Shown here in pieces: positions 8,326 to 16,149 of a stretch of 33,642 bases of DNA (positions are counted from its first letter, which is position 1; the number at the start of each line of letters is the position of its first letter). This DNA is from Coleofasciculaceae cyanobacterium RL_1_1 (lineage in GTDB: Bacteria; Cyanobacteriota; Cyanobacteriia; Cyanobacteriales; Geitlerinemataceae). Where the stretch lies: contig JAAUPN010000015.1 in NCBI GenBank assembly GCA_012033105.1, forward strand, positions 1 through 33,642, given 5' to 3'. Both the position numbers and the translations under genes were made by a program. The notes below the pieces were generated by a model, which saw only the letters and a list, made by a program, of their open reading frames with translations, did no database searches and was not told where the DNA came from.

Positions 8326-9060
8326 GTGGAATTTTGGCTACGAACAAGCGGGACGTGGATTAATGTCCTGACAGTGACCCTCGGTACGATGCTGGGGTTG
8401 AGTGCGGGGCGCTACCTGCCGGCGCGGGTGCAGCGATCGATCGCCCAGGGCATCGGCCTGTTAACGCTGTGGATCGGCTTTAGTATGGCGGGATCATTAG
8501 CGCAGTCGGGAACCGATCGCGTTGAGGGTGTGATCTTGGGGCTGATTGCGATCGTCGTTGGTGGCGCGATCGGCGAGCTAGTCGGCATCGAGGAGCGGCT
8601 AATCCGTTTCGGCGATCGGCTACGGCACTGGGTCAATGAATCGGGCAAATTTACCGCAGGCTTTGTCACCGCGAGCTTGCTGTTTTGTGTCGGGCCGATG
8701 ACGCTGATCGGCTGTCTCAATAATGGCTTATCGGGTGATAACACCTTGCTCGTCCTCAAGGCCAGCATGGACGGGATTACGGCGATCGCCCTCAGCAGCA
8801 TTTACGGCGTCGGCGTCGGCGCGTCGATCCTGACGATCGCTGTCTATCAGGGCAGCATTTCCCTCTTAGCTGGTCAGCTCGCCGGACTCATCCCCGACCC
8901 GGCCCGTGATCCGCATATTTTGCTGTTGACGGGCGTGGGTGGGCTTATGGTGTTGGGGACAGGGATTAATTTATTGGAGCTGGGTAAGGTGCGGGTGGCG
9001 TCGTTTTTGCCTGCGCTGGCGATCGCGCCGGTTTTGCAACAGGTGGCCGCATGGTTTTAA
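8326..9060 (+). CDS. DUF554 family integral membrane protein (YdfK/YqgA-like)
   Basis: The 244-residue protein is almost entirely hydrophobic helices, with GTWINVLTVTLGTMLGL at the N-terminus, GGAIGELVGIEERL near residue 85, and FCVGPMTLIGCLNNGLSGD in the middle. These are hallmark DUF554 segments. The function of the family is not established. A TTG at 8296 is in frame but gives an atypical basic extension. The GTG at 8326 places the family's usual WLRTSGTWINV at the very N-terminus, so I prefer it. It follows hom by 55 bp without a visible terminator and may be cotranscribed. Confidence 0.88.
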   Translation: MEFWLRTSGTWINVLTVTLGTMLGLSAGRYLPARVQRSIAQGIGLLTLWIGFSMAGSLAQSGTDRVEGVILGLIAIVVGGAIGELVGIEERLIRFGDRLRHWVNESGKFTAGFVTASLLFCVGPMTLIGCLNNGLSGDNTLLVLKASMDGITAIALSSIYGVGVGASILTIAVYQGSISLLAGQLAGLIPDPARDPHILLLTGVGGLMVLGTGINLLELGKVRVASFLPALAIAPVLQQVAAWF

Positions 9061-9229
9061 AGGATTAGCCCAGGTTGATCGATGACACCGCGAACGAACT
9101 CCATAAGTCATCATCTCGTACCGTCTCGTTTGGTCTGGATCTCCGCTGACCAACACGCCGAAAGCTGGGTCTACGCAAAAACGTCATTTTGTCCTAACTC
9201 GAGCGCGAGAACCAATGCAATACGGAGCG

Positions 9230-9892
9230 CTATAGCGTTTCGACCATTTCATTCTGTGGAAAGCGAACTTTCGGCAGATGAGCATAGCGATCGCTCGGAT
9301 CGCGGTAACCCGCCGGACAAAGTACCACCGATGCATAGCCCTTATCCGTCAGACCCAGAATGCGATCGTAGTCCGCCGCGATAAACCCCTCCATCGGACA
9401 GGTATCGATCCCCAGGTGTGCTGCACTCGTCATAAACTGACCGAGCGCGATATACACCTGGAGCTTCGCCCAGTCTTTCAGCTCCTCGGCAGATCGTCCG
9501 CTGATAAATCCTTGCGCCATCTGAGCAAAGGGGGCGAGACTGTCGATCGAAATGTCACGCACCTCCGCCATCCGCGCCAGATAGTGATCGACATACGCAT
9601 TATCAATCTCGGTTTTGATCGCGAACACGACCAGATGAGACGCATCAACGACCTGCGTTTGTCCCCAGGAAAATTCCGGCAGTTGCGATCGCAGCTCCGG
9701 CGTTTTAACGACGAAAAATTTCCACGGCTGCAACCCTAAAGACGAGGGCGACAGGATCAAACTTTGCTCTAGGGCGTGCCAGTCTGTGGCGGAAATTTTG
9801 CGAGTCGGGTCAAACTGTTTGACCGCATAGCGCCACTGCAAATGTGCCAGCAGATCATCGGTGGACAAAAAGGTTGGTGTGTAGTCAGACAT
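9230..9892 (-). CDS. Nitroreductase-family NAD(P)H-dependent FMN oxidoreductase
   Basis: The 220-residue protein is the normal length for NfsB-like nitroreductases, homodimeric FMN enzymes that reduce nitroaromatics or quinones with NAD(P)H. It shows the N-terminal RYAVKQFDPTRKIS, in which basic residues contact the FMN phosphate. It also shows SPSSLGLQPWKFFVV, the AHLGIDTCPMEGF segment and a C-terminal KVRFPQNEMVETL, all typical of the subfamily. The ATG start is at 9890-9892. It converges with the DUF554 gene across a 169-bp gap in which I see no clear terminator. The physiological substrate cannot be told from sequence. Confidence 0.93.
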   Translation of the reverse strand: MSDYTPTFLSTDDLLAHLQWRYAVKQFDPTRKISATDWHALEQSLILSPSSLGLQPWKFFVVKTPELRSQLPEFSWGQTQVVDASHLVVFAIKTEIDNAYVDHYLARMAEVRDISIDSLAPFAQMAQGFISGRSAEELKDWAKLQVYIALGQFMTSAAHLGIDTCPMEGFIAADYDRILGLTDKGYASVVLCPAGYRDPSDRYAHLPKVRFPQNEMVETL

Positions 9893-10010
9893 AACAGAAA
9901 TGCTCCGAATGGAAAAGATCTAAGTTGTGAGAGGCGATCGCGCTTGTACAGCGTATCGATAGGTTCGCTCAAGCGAATCGCTCAAGATGATCACTGTGGC
10001 GCATCGTGAG

Positions 10011-10110
10011 CTACTCACGGTCAAGCACGATCCGATAGCGGGCTTGACCCGAATGCAGATGATCGAAGGCTTTGTTAACTTGACCTGGAAACAGGGGATT
10101 ACCGCGTTGA
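10011..10110 (-). pseudogene. C-terminal remnant of a zinc-type medium-chain alcohol dehydrogenase
   Basis: On the minus strand, the roughly 30 codons ending at the TAG 10011-10013 read PLFPGQVNKAFDHL, then HSGQARYRIVLDRE. This matches the closing helix and strand of NAD(P)-dependent alcohol dehydrogenases of the YahK/Adh group (pattern QVNEA.DHL..G.ARYR.VL). Upstream of about 10110 the reading frame runs into sequence without any dehydrogenase character, and the next 50 bp enter the nuclease gene end. Only the tail of the gene therefore survives. It lies between the nitroreductase start and the nuclease stop. Confidence 0.6.
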
Positions 10111-10159
10111 TTGTGTCCGCGATCAACCCAGCACCGACTCTTATTTGCCTCCCTATAGA

Positions 10160-11089
10160 TTACGGCACGACTTCCGGGATTTGAGCGATATCGCTTGGCT
10201 CGATCGCGGCGAGATCCGTCGATCGTTCGCCAAATAGTTGTAACTGAATGCAGGCGCAATGGGTGGGATCGCAGGGCTGGCCGAGGTCGAGACGGGTGGG
10301 AAATGGTAAGTGTGGAGCGGGATTCGCTGGGGTGAGATGGATTGCGAGGCGATCGAGTAGGCGAGCGATGTCGTGGTGATCGCGCTGGAATTGGTCGGCG
10401 CTGTAGGGGAGTGTGACGCGATCGCTGACTGCTACGTGGCGATCCCGGCTCTGATCGCTCTTCCCCGCCGCGCCCGCCGTGGACTCTGCGAACCAGTAGA
10501 CCATGGCGATTCGCTCCGGTGGGTAGTGGCTGGTTGCGGCGAGGACGTAGCGATATAGGCGAGTTTGCCAGTGATCCGCGAGTTTTTGGGGGTGCTTGGG
10601 GCGGGCGTAGGTTTTCCAGTCGATGATGTCGGCGTGATCGCCATCGGCGATGAGGGCGTCGTAGCGAACCAGGAGGGTGAAGGGTGGTAGGGTCAGGGTG
10701 CGTGTGTGTTCGGCGAGGTAGTACTGGCTGGGGTCGTCGTGGGGCTGGAGGGTAGCGCTGTTTTGCAGGCGATCGAGCCAGCGATCGAGCTGTGGGTCAT
10801 GGAGCTGGCTGGTGATGCCGAGGGCGCGTTGTTGGAGGAGATGGTGAAACTGCTGGCCGCGCTGGAGGGCATAGCGCTGCTGATCCGAAATGGGGAGCGA
10901 TCGGCGATCGAGGATTTCGGCTTGGTAGCGGCGCGGGCAATGCTCGAACAGGCTGAGATGGCGCTGCGAGACGATGATTAGCCGCTGGGTGCTGGAACTG
11001 TAGTCGGGCGGGCGATCGGGGTTTGGTTGCGATCGGGGGGTTGATCCAGAAGTTGATCCAAGGGGGGGGGTCGTCATAAATTGCGCCAC
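10160..11089 (-). CDS. PD-(D/E)XK nuclease family protein (RecB/Cas4-like fold)
   Basis: The 309-residue protein has the opening motif SQRHLSLFEHCPRRYQAEIL, found at the start of the PD-(D/E)XK domain of RecB/Cas4-like nucleases. Further on come LVRYDALIADGDHADIIDWKT and the helix HWQTRLYRYVLA, giving the D...(D)xK active-site core plus the Q-x3-Y helix. No Cys cluster for an Fe-S site is evident beyond CDPTHCACIQLQLFG near the C-terminus, where three Cys lie together. The first 35 residues are a Pro/Ser-rich leader. Possible starts are GTG 11087-11089 and ATG at 11075-11077. Both lie upstream of a C9 tract (G9 at 11062-11070), so tract-length change would switch the gene off. It stands alone, with no CRISPR genes nearby. 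Confidence 0.8.
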   Translation of the reverse strand: MAQFMTTPPLGSTSGSTPRSQPNPDRPPDYSSSTQRLIIVSQRHLSLFEHCPRRYQAEILDRRSLPISDQQRYALQRGQQFHHLLQQRALGITSQLHDPQLDRWLDRLQNSATLQPHDDPSQYYLAEHTRTLTLPPFTLLVRYDALIADGDHADIIDWKTYARPKHPQKLADHWQTRLYRYVLAATSHYPPERIAMVYWFAESTAGAAGKSDQSRDRHVAVSDRVTLPYSADQFQRDHHDIARLLDRLAIHLTPANPAPHLPFPTRLDLGQPCDPTHCACIQLQLFGERSTDLAAIEPSDIAQIPEVVP

Positions 11090-11154
11090 GCGGTTGGCAA
11101 TACCATTAATGCTATGCTAGTGTTAGTTCCCGTGAGAATAAAAGCTCACTCAAG

Positions 11155-11228
11155 CGGGGCGTAGCGCAGCTTGGTAGCGCACCACTTTGGGGTAGTGGGG
11201 GTCGTGGGTTCAAATCCCGCCGCTCCGA
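11155..11228 (+). tRNA. tRNA-Pro (anticodon GGG)
   Basis: The 74-nt sequence folds as a full cloverleaf. Acceptor arms cggggcg (11155-11161) and cgctccg (11221-11227) are followed by discriminator A at 11228. The D-arm is gcgc..gcgc, and the anticodon stem ccact/agtgg encloses the loop ttggggt, with anticodon ggg at its centre. The T-arm is cgggttcaaatcccg-like (tgggttcaaatccc). CCA is not encoded. A possible promoter is ttggca (11094-11099) with tagtgt (11118-11123) at 18 bp spacing, but it is weak. A strong terminator follows at 11299-11339. Confidence 0.95.
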
Positions 11229-11298
11229 TCTTCTTGGCTTTGGCGATAAACTTGGCAAAGTCTGGTTAGTTTAGACCAATTCGTTTTACCCCCCTAAC

Positions 11299-11339
11299 AA
11301 ACCTGTCGCGATCGTGAGTTCACGATTCGACAGGTTTTT
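11299..11339 (+). terminator. Strong rho-independent terminator after tRNA-Pro
   Basis: The stem aacctgtcg pairs with cgacaggtt, continued inside by atcgtga/tcacgat, and a run of five T follows. It lies 70 bp after the tRNA on the same strand. Confidence 0.85.
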
Positions 11340-11585
11340 CTTTGCTCAAAGTTCCGATGATGTATCAACACCCAAACACCCGTAGCGTAGGCGTCTCGCC
11401 TGCTCCACATTCTTAGGTTAGACGTAGAGCGTAGAAACGAGAGTTGCAACATCATCATTGCGTAGGGGCGTATGGCAATGCGCCCGACGATCAATCAATA
11501 CAAGATCGAGAGCCTAGTATTGTGGCCTTTTGCTAGGCTGTGAGGGAGGCTTACAGTATCTAGAGAGGGTTTAATTCTGGTAATC
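11340..11585. other. Intergenic region with cyanobacterial palindromic repeat fragments
   Basis: No gene is visible. It contains the gtaggggcg...cgccc palindrome at 11462-11488 and a gtagcgtaggcgtctcgcc stretch (about 11383-11401). Both look like pieces of short interspersed repeats common between cyanobacterial genes. It should also hold the promoter for the following small exported protein. Confidence 0.5.
11462..11488. repeat. Short interspersed palindromic repeat (gtaggggcg ... cgccc type)
   Basis: The arms gggcg (11466-11470) and cgccc (11481-11485) flank tatggcaatg. The element resembles the widespread cyanobacterial intergenic palindrome gtaggggcgca...tgcgccc. A copy-number search of the genome would confirm it. 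Confidence 0.55.
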
Positions 11586-12035
11586 ATGAAGATAAATTCG
11601 TCTGCGATCGTCCGTCTTGGTCGTAATGTTTGGCTCGGTGTCGCCCGTCTGGAGTTGGCAGCACTGGCGATCGGGGCGATCGCAATCCTCGGTTTGGCGT
11701 TGAAGGCAGAGGGTCAAGATCTTTGTGCCGATGATGCTGAGAGTTCCGCCGCAGACGAAGAATGCATCGTGCCGCGCCCAACGCCGTCGCGGTTGCGTCC
11801 GACGTTTTCTGAGGAAGATGAGCGCGGGCTACAGCAGCGGAGTTTAGCGGATTCGTTTTTAGGTGATGCGTTAACCGGGATGGCTGATCCGTTAGGTGGT
11901 GGCGGTGGTATTGGTGGCGATGTGGACGGAGACATGACGATCGATGAGCTAGAACCGGGCGATCGGGGCTTGATTCTCGAACCTGGGTTTGATTCAACAG
12001 ATGTCATTATTCCGCTGGATACGATTAGCAAATAA
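11586..12035 (+). CDS. Small exported acidic protein of unknown function
   Basis: The 149-residue protein starts with a basic segment, then a hydrophobic stretch (about residues 20-41, LELAALAIGAIAILGLALKA) and AEGQ, a plausible signal peptide cleaved near residue 43. The mature part is short, Asp/Glu-rich and probably disordered. It has a Cys pair (LCADD and EECIV) close to its start, an RPTPSRLRPTF segment, and a Gly-rich run (DPLGGGGGIGGD). I recognise no domain. ATG start at 11586; the stop precedes lipA by 72 bp, so the two could share a transcript. Confidence that it is a real gene rests on the signal sequence and coherent composition. Confidence 0.65.
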   Translation: MKINSSAIVRLGRNVWLGVARLELAALAIGAIAILGLALKAEGQDLCADDAESSAADEECIVPRPTPSRLRPTFSEEDERGLQQRSLADSFLGDALTGMADPLGGGGGIGGDVDGDMTIDELEPGDRGLILEPGFDSTDVIIPLDTISK

Positions 12036-12107
12036 TACCTGTCACACCAACCACACCAGTCGCACGATATATTGCGTTCAGCCCTGTCCTTCCTGCCTAG
12101 CTCGACG

Positions 12108-13061
12108 ATGACTCTCTCTCCCGATCGCCTAGATTTTTCCGATCGCTCCGACTCGACCGCCCGCCGTCGCGCCCAGCGTGCGGAATTAACCGCGATGCCA
12201 GACTGGTTGCGTCGCCCGATCGGGAATGCCAGCGATCTATCGGACGTGCAACGGCTGATCAAACAGCACGGCATCCATACCATTTGCGAAGAAGGTCGCT
12301 GTCCGAATCGTGGTGAATGCTATGCCAATAAAACCGCGACGTTTTTGCTGATGGGACAAACCTGTACGCGATCGTGTGCCTTTTGCCAGGTGGATAAAGG
12401 TCACGCGCCGCAGCCGCTCGACCCGGAGGAACCGGCAAAGGTGGCGGATGCTGTGCGTCAGTTGGGCTTGCGGTATGTGGTGTTAACGTCGGTGGCGCGG
12501 GATGATTTAGCCGATGGGGGTGCGGGCTGGTTTGTGCAGACGATCGCGGCGATCCGTGCGGTTAATCCGGGGACTGAGATTGAAGTGTTAACACCGGATT
12601 TTTGGGGTGGAAAAACGGCAACGGCAACCCCGGAGGACTTGCAACGATCGCGTGTCGCCACCGTCACCCGCGCTCGTCCGGCCTGCTACAACCACAACAT
12701 CGAAACTGTACGCCGTCTCCAAGCTCCGGTACGGCGCGGGGCACAGTACGATCGATCGCTGGCCGTACTACAAACCGTCAAACATATTGACCCGAGCCTT
12801 CCGACCAAGTCCGGGCTAATGGTGGGTCATGGCGAAACCGAGGCAGAAATTGTGGAAGCATTGCGCGATTTGCGATCGGTCGGCTGCGATCGCCTGACGA
12901 TCGGGCAATACATGCGGCCATCGCTGGATCATCTGCCGGTGCAGCACTATTGGACACCGGCAGAGTTCGAGCGCTTAGGGACGATCGCCCGTGATCTCGG
13001 ATTTGACCACGTGCGATCGGGGCCACTGGTGCGGAGTTCCTACCACGCGGGCGAGGTCTAA
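12108..13061 (+). CDS. lipA: Lipoyl synthase (radical SAM)
   Basis: LipA inserts two sulfur atoms into protein-bound octanoyl groups to make lipoate for 2-oxoacid dehydrogenases and the glycine cleavage system. The auxiliary-cluster Cys ([20 protein letters not shown]) and the radical-SAM cluster CTRSCAFC are both intact. So are [45 protein letters not shown] and the closing [13 protein letters not shown], whose Ser ligates the auxiliary cluster. I take the ATG at 12108 (317 residues). A TTG at 12072 is in frame but adds 12 residues not expected for the family. The [18 protein letters not shown] and [14 protein letters not shown] region is of the cyanobacterial type. Cyanobacteria often carry two lipA paralogues, and which one this is cannot be told here. 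Confidence 0.95.
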   Translation: MTLSPDRLDFSDRSDSTARRRAQRAELTAMPDWLRRPIGNASDLSDVQRLIKQHGIHTICEEGRCPNRGECYANKTATFLLMGQTCTRSCAFCQVDKGHAPQPLDPEEPAKVADAVRQLGLRYVVLTSVARDDLADGGAGWFVQTIAAIRAVNPGTEIEVLTPDFWGGKTATATPEDLQRSRVATVTRARPACYNHNIETVRRLQAPVRRGAQYDRSLAVLQTVKHIDPSLPTKSGLMVGHGETEAEIVEALRDLRSVGCDRLTIGQYMRPSLDHLPVQHYWTPAEFERLGTIARDLGFDHVRSGPLVRSSYHAGEV

Positions 13062-13111
13062 CGCCATCGCGAGGGGATTGCCCCATAGACCCTGTAAACC
13101 CGACACTGCCC

Positions 13112-14080
13112 CTATACCGCCACTGACATCGAAACCGGTTCAGCTTCGAGGCTATCCCCCTTCGTTGTGCCATCGTGATAGGCCGCTAACACCACCTCAC
13201 TGGTCTTACCCCAGCAGATCGATCCCGTGGCATCGATCGCGATCGCGCCCAGATCCCGTTTGTTGGCCGTAGACTCTGCGATCGACTTCTCCATCGCCGC
13301 CGCCAGCGTCATTCCGTCCGTCACCCGGATCACCACCTTCGCCGCGAAACACTCATCAATAATATCTTCACCAATCCCGGTACAGCTAATCCCCGCCACC
13401 TTTGTCGCGTAATTCCCCGCAGGCATGGCCGAATCGCTCACCCGTCCGATGCGCTCGAAGCCCTTGCCACCGGTAGAGGTTCCCGCGACGATCTCGCCGT
13501 TACCATCGAGGGCAACCACGCCGATCGTGCCACGTCCCGCTTCCGGATCATCCGAGCTTGCGGGTTGCTCTTCTGCGACCACGTTCGCCATCGTGCGTTC
13601 AAAGTCATTCTGGCGATCCTGTAGCCATTCATTCAGCCGCTTATCCGTCAGCGGGTTGAACACCGGCAACGCCAGCTCACGGGCAAAATTGGCCGCACCC
13701 TCATCGGACAAAACTCGATCGCGCTCAGACTGAAGCTTGGCCGCCATCTCGATCGGATGCTCGATTCGCATCACATTAATCGCGCCACTGAAGCGCTGCG
13801 CCGTGCCATCCATCAGCGAAGCACTCATCCGAATTTGACCATCGGATTGCAGCACCGAACCCACCCCAGCATTAAACAGCGGGTTACTTTCGAGCAGGCG
13901 ACACCCGAGAATCACGGCATCCTTAGCGCTACCACCCTCGGCCAGCAGAGCATAAACCTCATCGAGGATGGCGTAGAGAGCCGTACGGACGGTGGCGACA
14001 CCGCCTTTACCTTGGAGTGAGCTACCCGCGCCGCCGTGGATGATGAGCTTCGGGGTCAGTTTGGGGGTCTGTGCGGTCAT
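13112..14080 (-). CDS. iaaA: Isoaspartyl peptidase / L-asparaginase (Ntn hydrolase, plant-type)
   Basis: This enzyme releases aspartate from isoaspartyl dipeptides and asparagine. The precursor self-cleaves before a Thr that becomes the nucleophile. Here the cleavage site is in EAGRGTIGVVAL (about residue 186), with the preceding G and the T in place. Other family motifs are LIIHGGAGSS at the N-terminus, NPLFNAGVGSVLQSDG and GTSTGGKGFERIGRVSDSA, which contains substrate-binding residues. The 322-residue length fits an alpha-beta precursor. The ATG start is at 14078-14080. It converges with lipA over only 50 bp, where a small gggg/cccc hairpin is the only possible stop signal. Confidence 0.94.
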   Translation of the reverse strand: MTAQTPKLTPKLIIHGGAGSSLQGKGGVATVRTALYAILDEVYALLAEGGSAKDAVILGCRLLESNPLFNAGVGSVLQSDGQIRMSASLMDGTAQRFSGAINVMRIEHPIEMAAKLQSERDRVLSDEGAANFARELALPVFNPLTDKRLNEWLQDRQNDFERTMANVVAEEQPASSDDPEAGRGTIGVVALDGNGEIVAGTSTGGKGFERIGRVSDSAMPAGNYATKVAGISCTGIGEDIIDECFAAKVVIRVTDGMTLAAAMEKSIAESTANKRDLGAIAIDATGSICWGKTSEVVLAAYHDGTTKGDSLEAEPVSMSVAV

Positions 14081-14867
14081 GGGAGATGTGGCCTCTGTGG
14101 AGAAATCGTTTGTTTGTGTTATTGACGTATGCGGAGGAAACTCCGGCGATCGATTTTAATCGTTAGTTTGTCGTTGGGGAGGGAGCGATCGCATGTTTTG
14201 GGGAAATAGTTTTGGGAAATAGAATACACCCAGCAATTAGCAAACAATATATATCACCACAGATGCTTTCCGTACTATACACCTACGAGTTTTGATTATT
14301 TACTTAGATTTTGATCTGGGGAATGTAAGCGCTCGTCAACCACTTTTTTTGCCAGTATCTCTTGCAAAATCAAGCACCTGGCTCTATAGCCTCTACCGAT
14401 CAATTGATAGATTGCACAGTACGACACTTTTTAGATTGTGAAAACTTTCACCGCCGAAAATTGCAATGAGTCACTTTCTCACTTTCGCCATCACGCGGCA
14501 AAAGTAGACCCAAGACGGAAATGAATTCATGATATTGTTTTTCCTCTAAACTCCAATATTTTTTGCTACACCTTGCTCGCAAAAACAAGCCGAATTACCC
14601 GTAGAAACACGATTAATTAAGTAATGCTTAATTGAAGCATAGTACTCACTCCGTAAGCACACTGAACTCATCTCAGAATTTTTCCGTATATTACACTTCG
14701 TGCAATTGAATTAACTTATGCTTAATTCCATGCGTCAGTGCAACCCTCCGTGTTGCTGCGGGCAAAAAATGACAAACAACATCGAAAAAATACAGAACTT
14801 TTCCTGACATTTTGAAAATAACTCGATATATTGGAAATGATTCATCTTCCCCGCACCATACTAGCGA
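14081..14867. promoter_or_regulatory. AT-rich 787-bp regulatory gap ahead of the surface-protein locus
   Basis: This gap has a clearly higher A+T content than the flanking genes, and I find no gene. It should contain the promoter of the asparaginase gene (minus) and of the surface-protein genes (plus). The most notable element is a pair of 19-bp motifs at 14615-14633 and 14709-14727. I cannot assign -10/-35 boxes with confidence. Confidence 0.55.
14615..14727 (+). promoter_or_regulatory. Pair of near-identical 19-bp dyad motifs (candidate operators)
   Basis: aattaagtaatgcttaatt (14615-14633) and aattaacttatgcttaatt (14709-14727) match at 17 of 19 bases. Copy 1 contains the dyad ttaag-5 bp-cttaa. 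They are 94 bp apart, close to nine helical turns, so a regulator could bind both on the same DNA face. They lie 140-250 bp upstream of the first surface-locus gene. Confidence 0.45.
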
Positions 14868-15527
14868 ATGCCCTCTTCGAGTTCCTTACAACCATCAAAC
14901 ACCGAGCATCCCCAAGTCGATCATTTGGCGACACCATCTGGAGATATTCTTGATTCCGGTCTTGTTTTTTCGTTCTCTACCAGCGTTTTAGGTAATGATT
15001 CGGAGGTGTCCGATCATTCTATCCGCGATGTTCTAAATGATGCGATTGGTTTATCCGACACTGCGTCGAGTAACGTCAACGATGAACCGAAACCGCCGTT
15101 GGGCGGCGATGCGATCGAAGATCTCGGTGGAAGTTTAAGCGAGCCGAACTTGCCTTTGGAAGATGAGATTCCCATAGACGATGCACCGCTCCTAATTGTT
15201 CCGATCGCGCCCGAATTGGTCGTGCCGACATCTCCTTCGCCAACCCCCAGCCTCGAACCTCCGATCGATCGCGTTGATGAGACTGACCTGGGCGCGATCG
15301 AAGGCCCGATCCCCGATCCTCCGATTCTCACCCAGACCGATCCCATTACCGGCACGCCGTTTGATGCCCTGATTCAGCAGCTTTTGCAATCGCTCAATCC
15401 TCCAGCACCTTCGGCCTCTCCTGCGCCGGTTCCGAGTCAGCAGCCCTCGAATGCCACTGCGACGATCGCCGAGGTCGAACCCATTCCCCCCCCGTGCTGC
15501 CGCAGCAGCGAGCGTAACCGCGAGTAA
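14868..15527 (+). CDS. N-terminal disordered part of a split surface-locus protein
   Basis: The 219 residues from ATG 14868 are dominated by Pro, Ser, Asp, Glu and Thr with no predicted fold and no signal peptide. A Pro-rich linker (PTSPSPTPSLEPP, later NPPAPSASPAPVPS) fills the second half. The last residues after EPIPPP (CCRSSERNRE) look like out-of-frame noise. At the C8 tract 15486-15493 the sequence switches naturally into the next frame, which reads PRAAAAASVTAS and continues into a folded domain. With one C fewer the two would be a single protein of about 360 residues. Confidence 0.6.
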   Translation: MPSSSSLQPSNTEHPQVDHLATPSGDILDSGLVFSFSTSVLGNDSEVSDHSIRDVLNDAIGLSDTASSNVNDEPKPPLGGDAIEDLGGSLSEPNLPLEDEIPIDDAPLLIVPIAPELVVPTSPSPTPSLEPPIDRVDETDLGAIEGPIPDPPILTQTDPITGTPFDALIQQLLQSLNPPAPSASPAPVPSQQPSNATATIAEVEPIPPPCCRSSERNRE

Positions 15528-15954
15528 CAGCGAGATGACGGGCGAATCCTGTCAGGGATTAGCGGCACTCGATGAACTCACATTACGGTTACACGATGGT
15601 TTCGAGCTTCGATCCGGGAATACTGGAAAAAGTACGGCACAACTTCTGACGAATTATGGTAACGATAGTGACGATCGTACGTTTATCCGCGTCAGCGATC
15701 GGCGCAACCCGTTCGCCACGAGCTACACGGCCTATTTTGAAGGTGAGGTGCAGTTTGGGGAGACGTTCACGGTGCGAGCTGAGACGGTTGGAGCCGATGC
15801 GTTTCGCAGCAAGATCTACTTGCACTACTTTGATGAGGAAAACCACAACATTTTGCGTACCGTGCAGTATTCGGCGTCGTGTGAGGCTCCCGTTCGCGTG
15901 AATGACGAGCTTGGCGGCGCGACCTTAGTTGGGTTTTCGCCCGTTACGAACTAA
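15451..15954 (+). CDS. C-terminal beta-sandwich part of the same split protein (DUF7467-like)
   Basis: The believable part begins after the C8 tract (about 15494). It runs TGESCQGLAALDELTLRLHD, then YTAYFEGEVQFGETFTVRAE, then SKIYLHYFDEENHNILRTVQ and finally SASCEAPVRVNDELGGATLV with GF. This order is the pattern I associate with the DUF7467-type domain of exported surface proteins: an N-terminal Cys, T.YF.G.V..G..FTV, I.....G..L.T..., and SC..P..V.D..G..TLVGF. The call is from memory of the pattern and is moderate. Residues before the tract (MPLRRSPRSNPF) are the other frame of the upstream ORF and probably are not translated. It lies 195 bp before the giant adhesin gene. Confidence 0.55.
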   Translation: MPLRRSPRSNPFPPRAAAAASVTASNSEMTGESCQGLAALDELTLRLHDGFELRSGNTGKSTAQLLTNYGNDSDDRTFIRVSDRRNPFATSYTAYFEGEVQFGETFTVRAETVGADAFRSKIYLHYFDEENHNILRTVQYSASCEAPVRVNDELGGATLVGFSPVTN

Positions 15955-15978
15955 TCAACGATCAAAATTCACAATCGA

Positions 15979-16108
15979 AATTTAGGTTTCATTCGTCCTG
16001 GTTGCAGGATCATCCTATGACCTGTCGATTGCTTTGATCATGGCTCCGCGAATCATTAGCGGTGTACTTAAATTCACATCAGGTTGACATCTACTTCAAT
16101 TTAGGTTT
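15979..16108. repeat. Short direct repeat upstream of the giant gene
   Basis: The 11-mer aatttaggttt occurs at 15979-15989 and 16098-16108, both in the 195-bp gap between the split protein and the giant gene. Either copy could be regulatory. No terminator is visible in this gap, so the two genes may be cotranscribed. Confidence 0.35.
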
Positions 16109-16149
16109 TCACGACCACAGCTTACACGTCTCTTCGCCTCTCTACCACC

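Noticed and set aside
9061-9229. Gene in the gap between DUF554 and nitroreductase
   Set aside because: The plus-strand open frame from 9082 runs antisense into the nitroreductase and has no protein-like features.
12072-12107. TTG start extending lipA by 12 residues
   Set aside because: The extension is not family-like and the ATG at 12108 gives the expected N-terminus.
11714-12283. Minus-strand ORF overlapping the small exported protein and lipA
   Set aside because: It crosses two better-supported plus-strand genes, and its Ser/Arg/Pro-rich content is an antisense artefact.
16084-16112. ttgaca at 16084-16089 as a -35 box for the giant gene
   Set aside because: No acceptable -10 hexamer lies 16-19 bp downstream.
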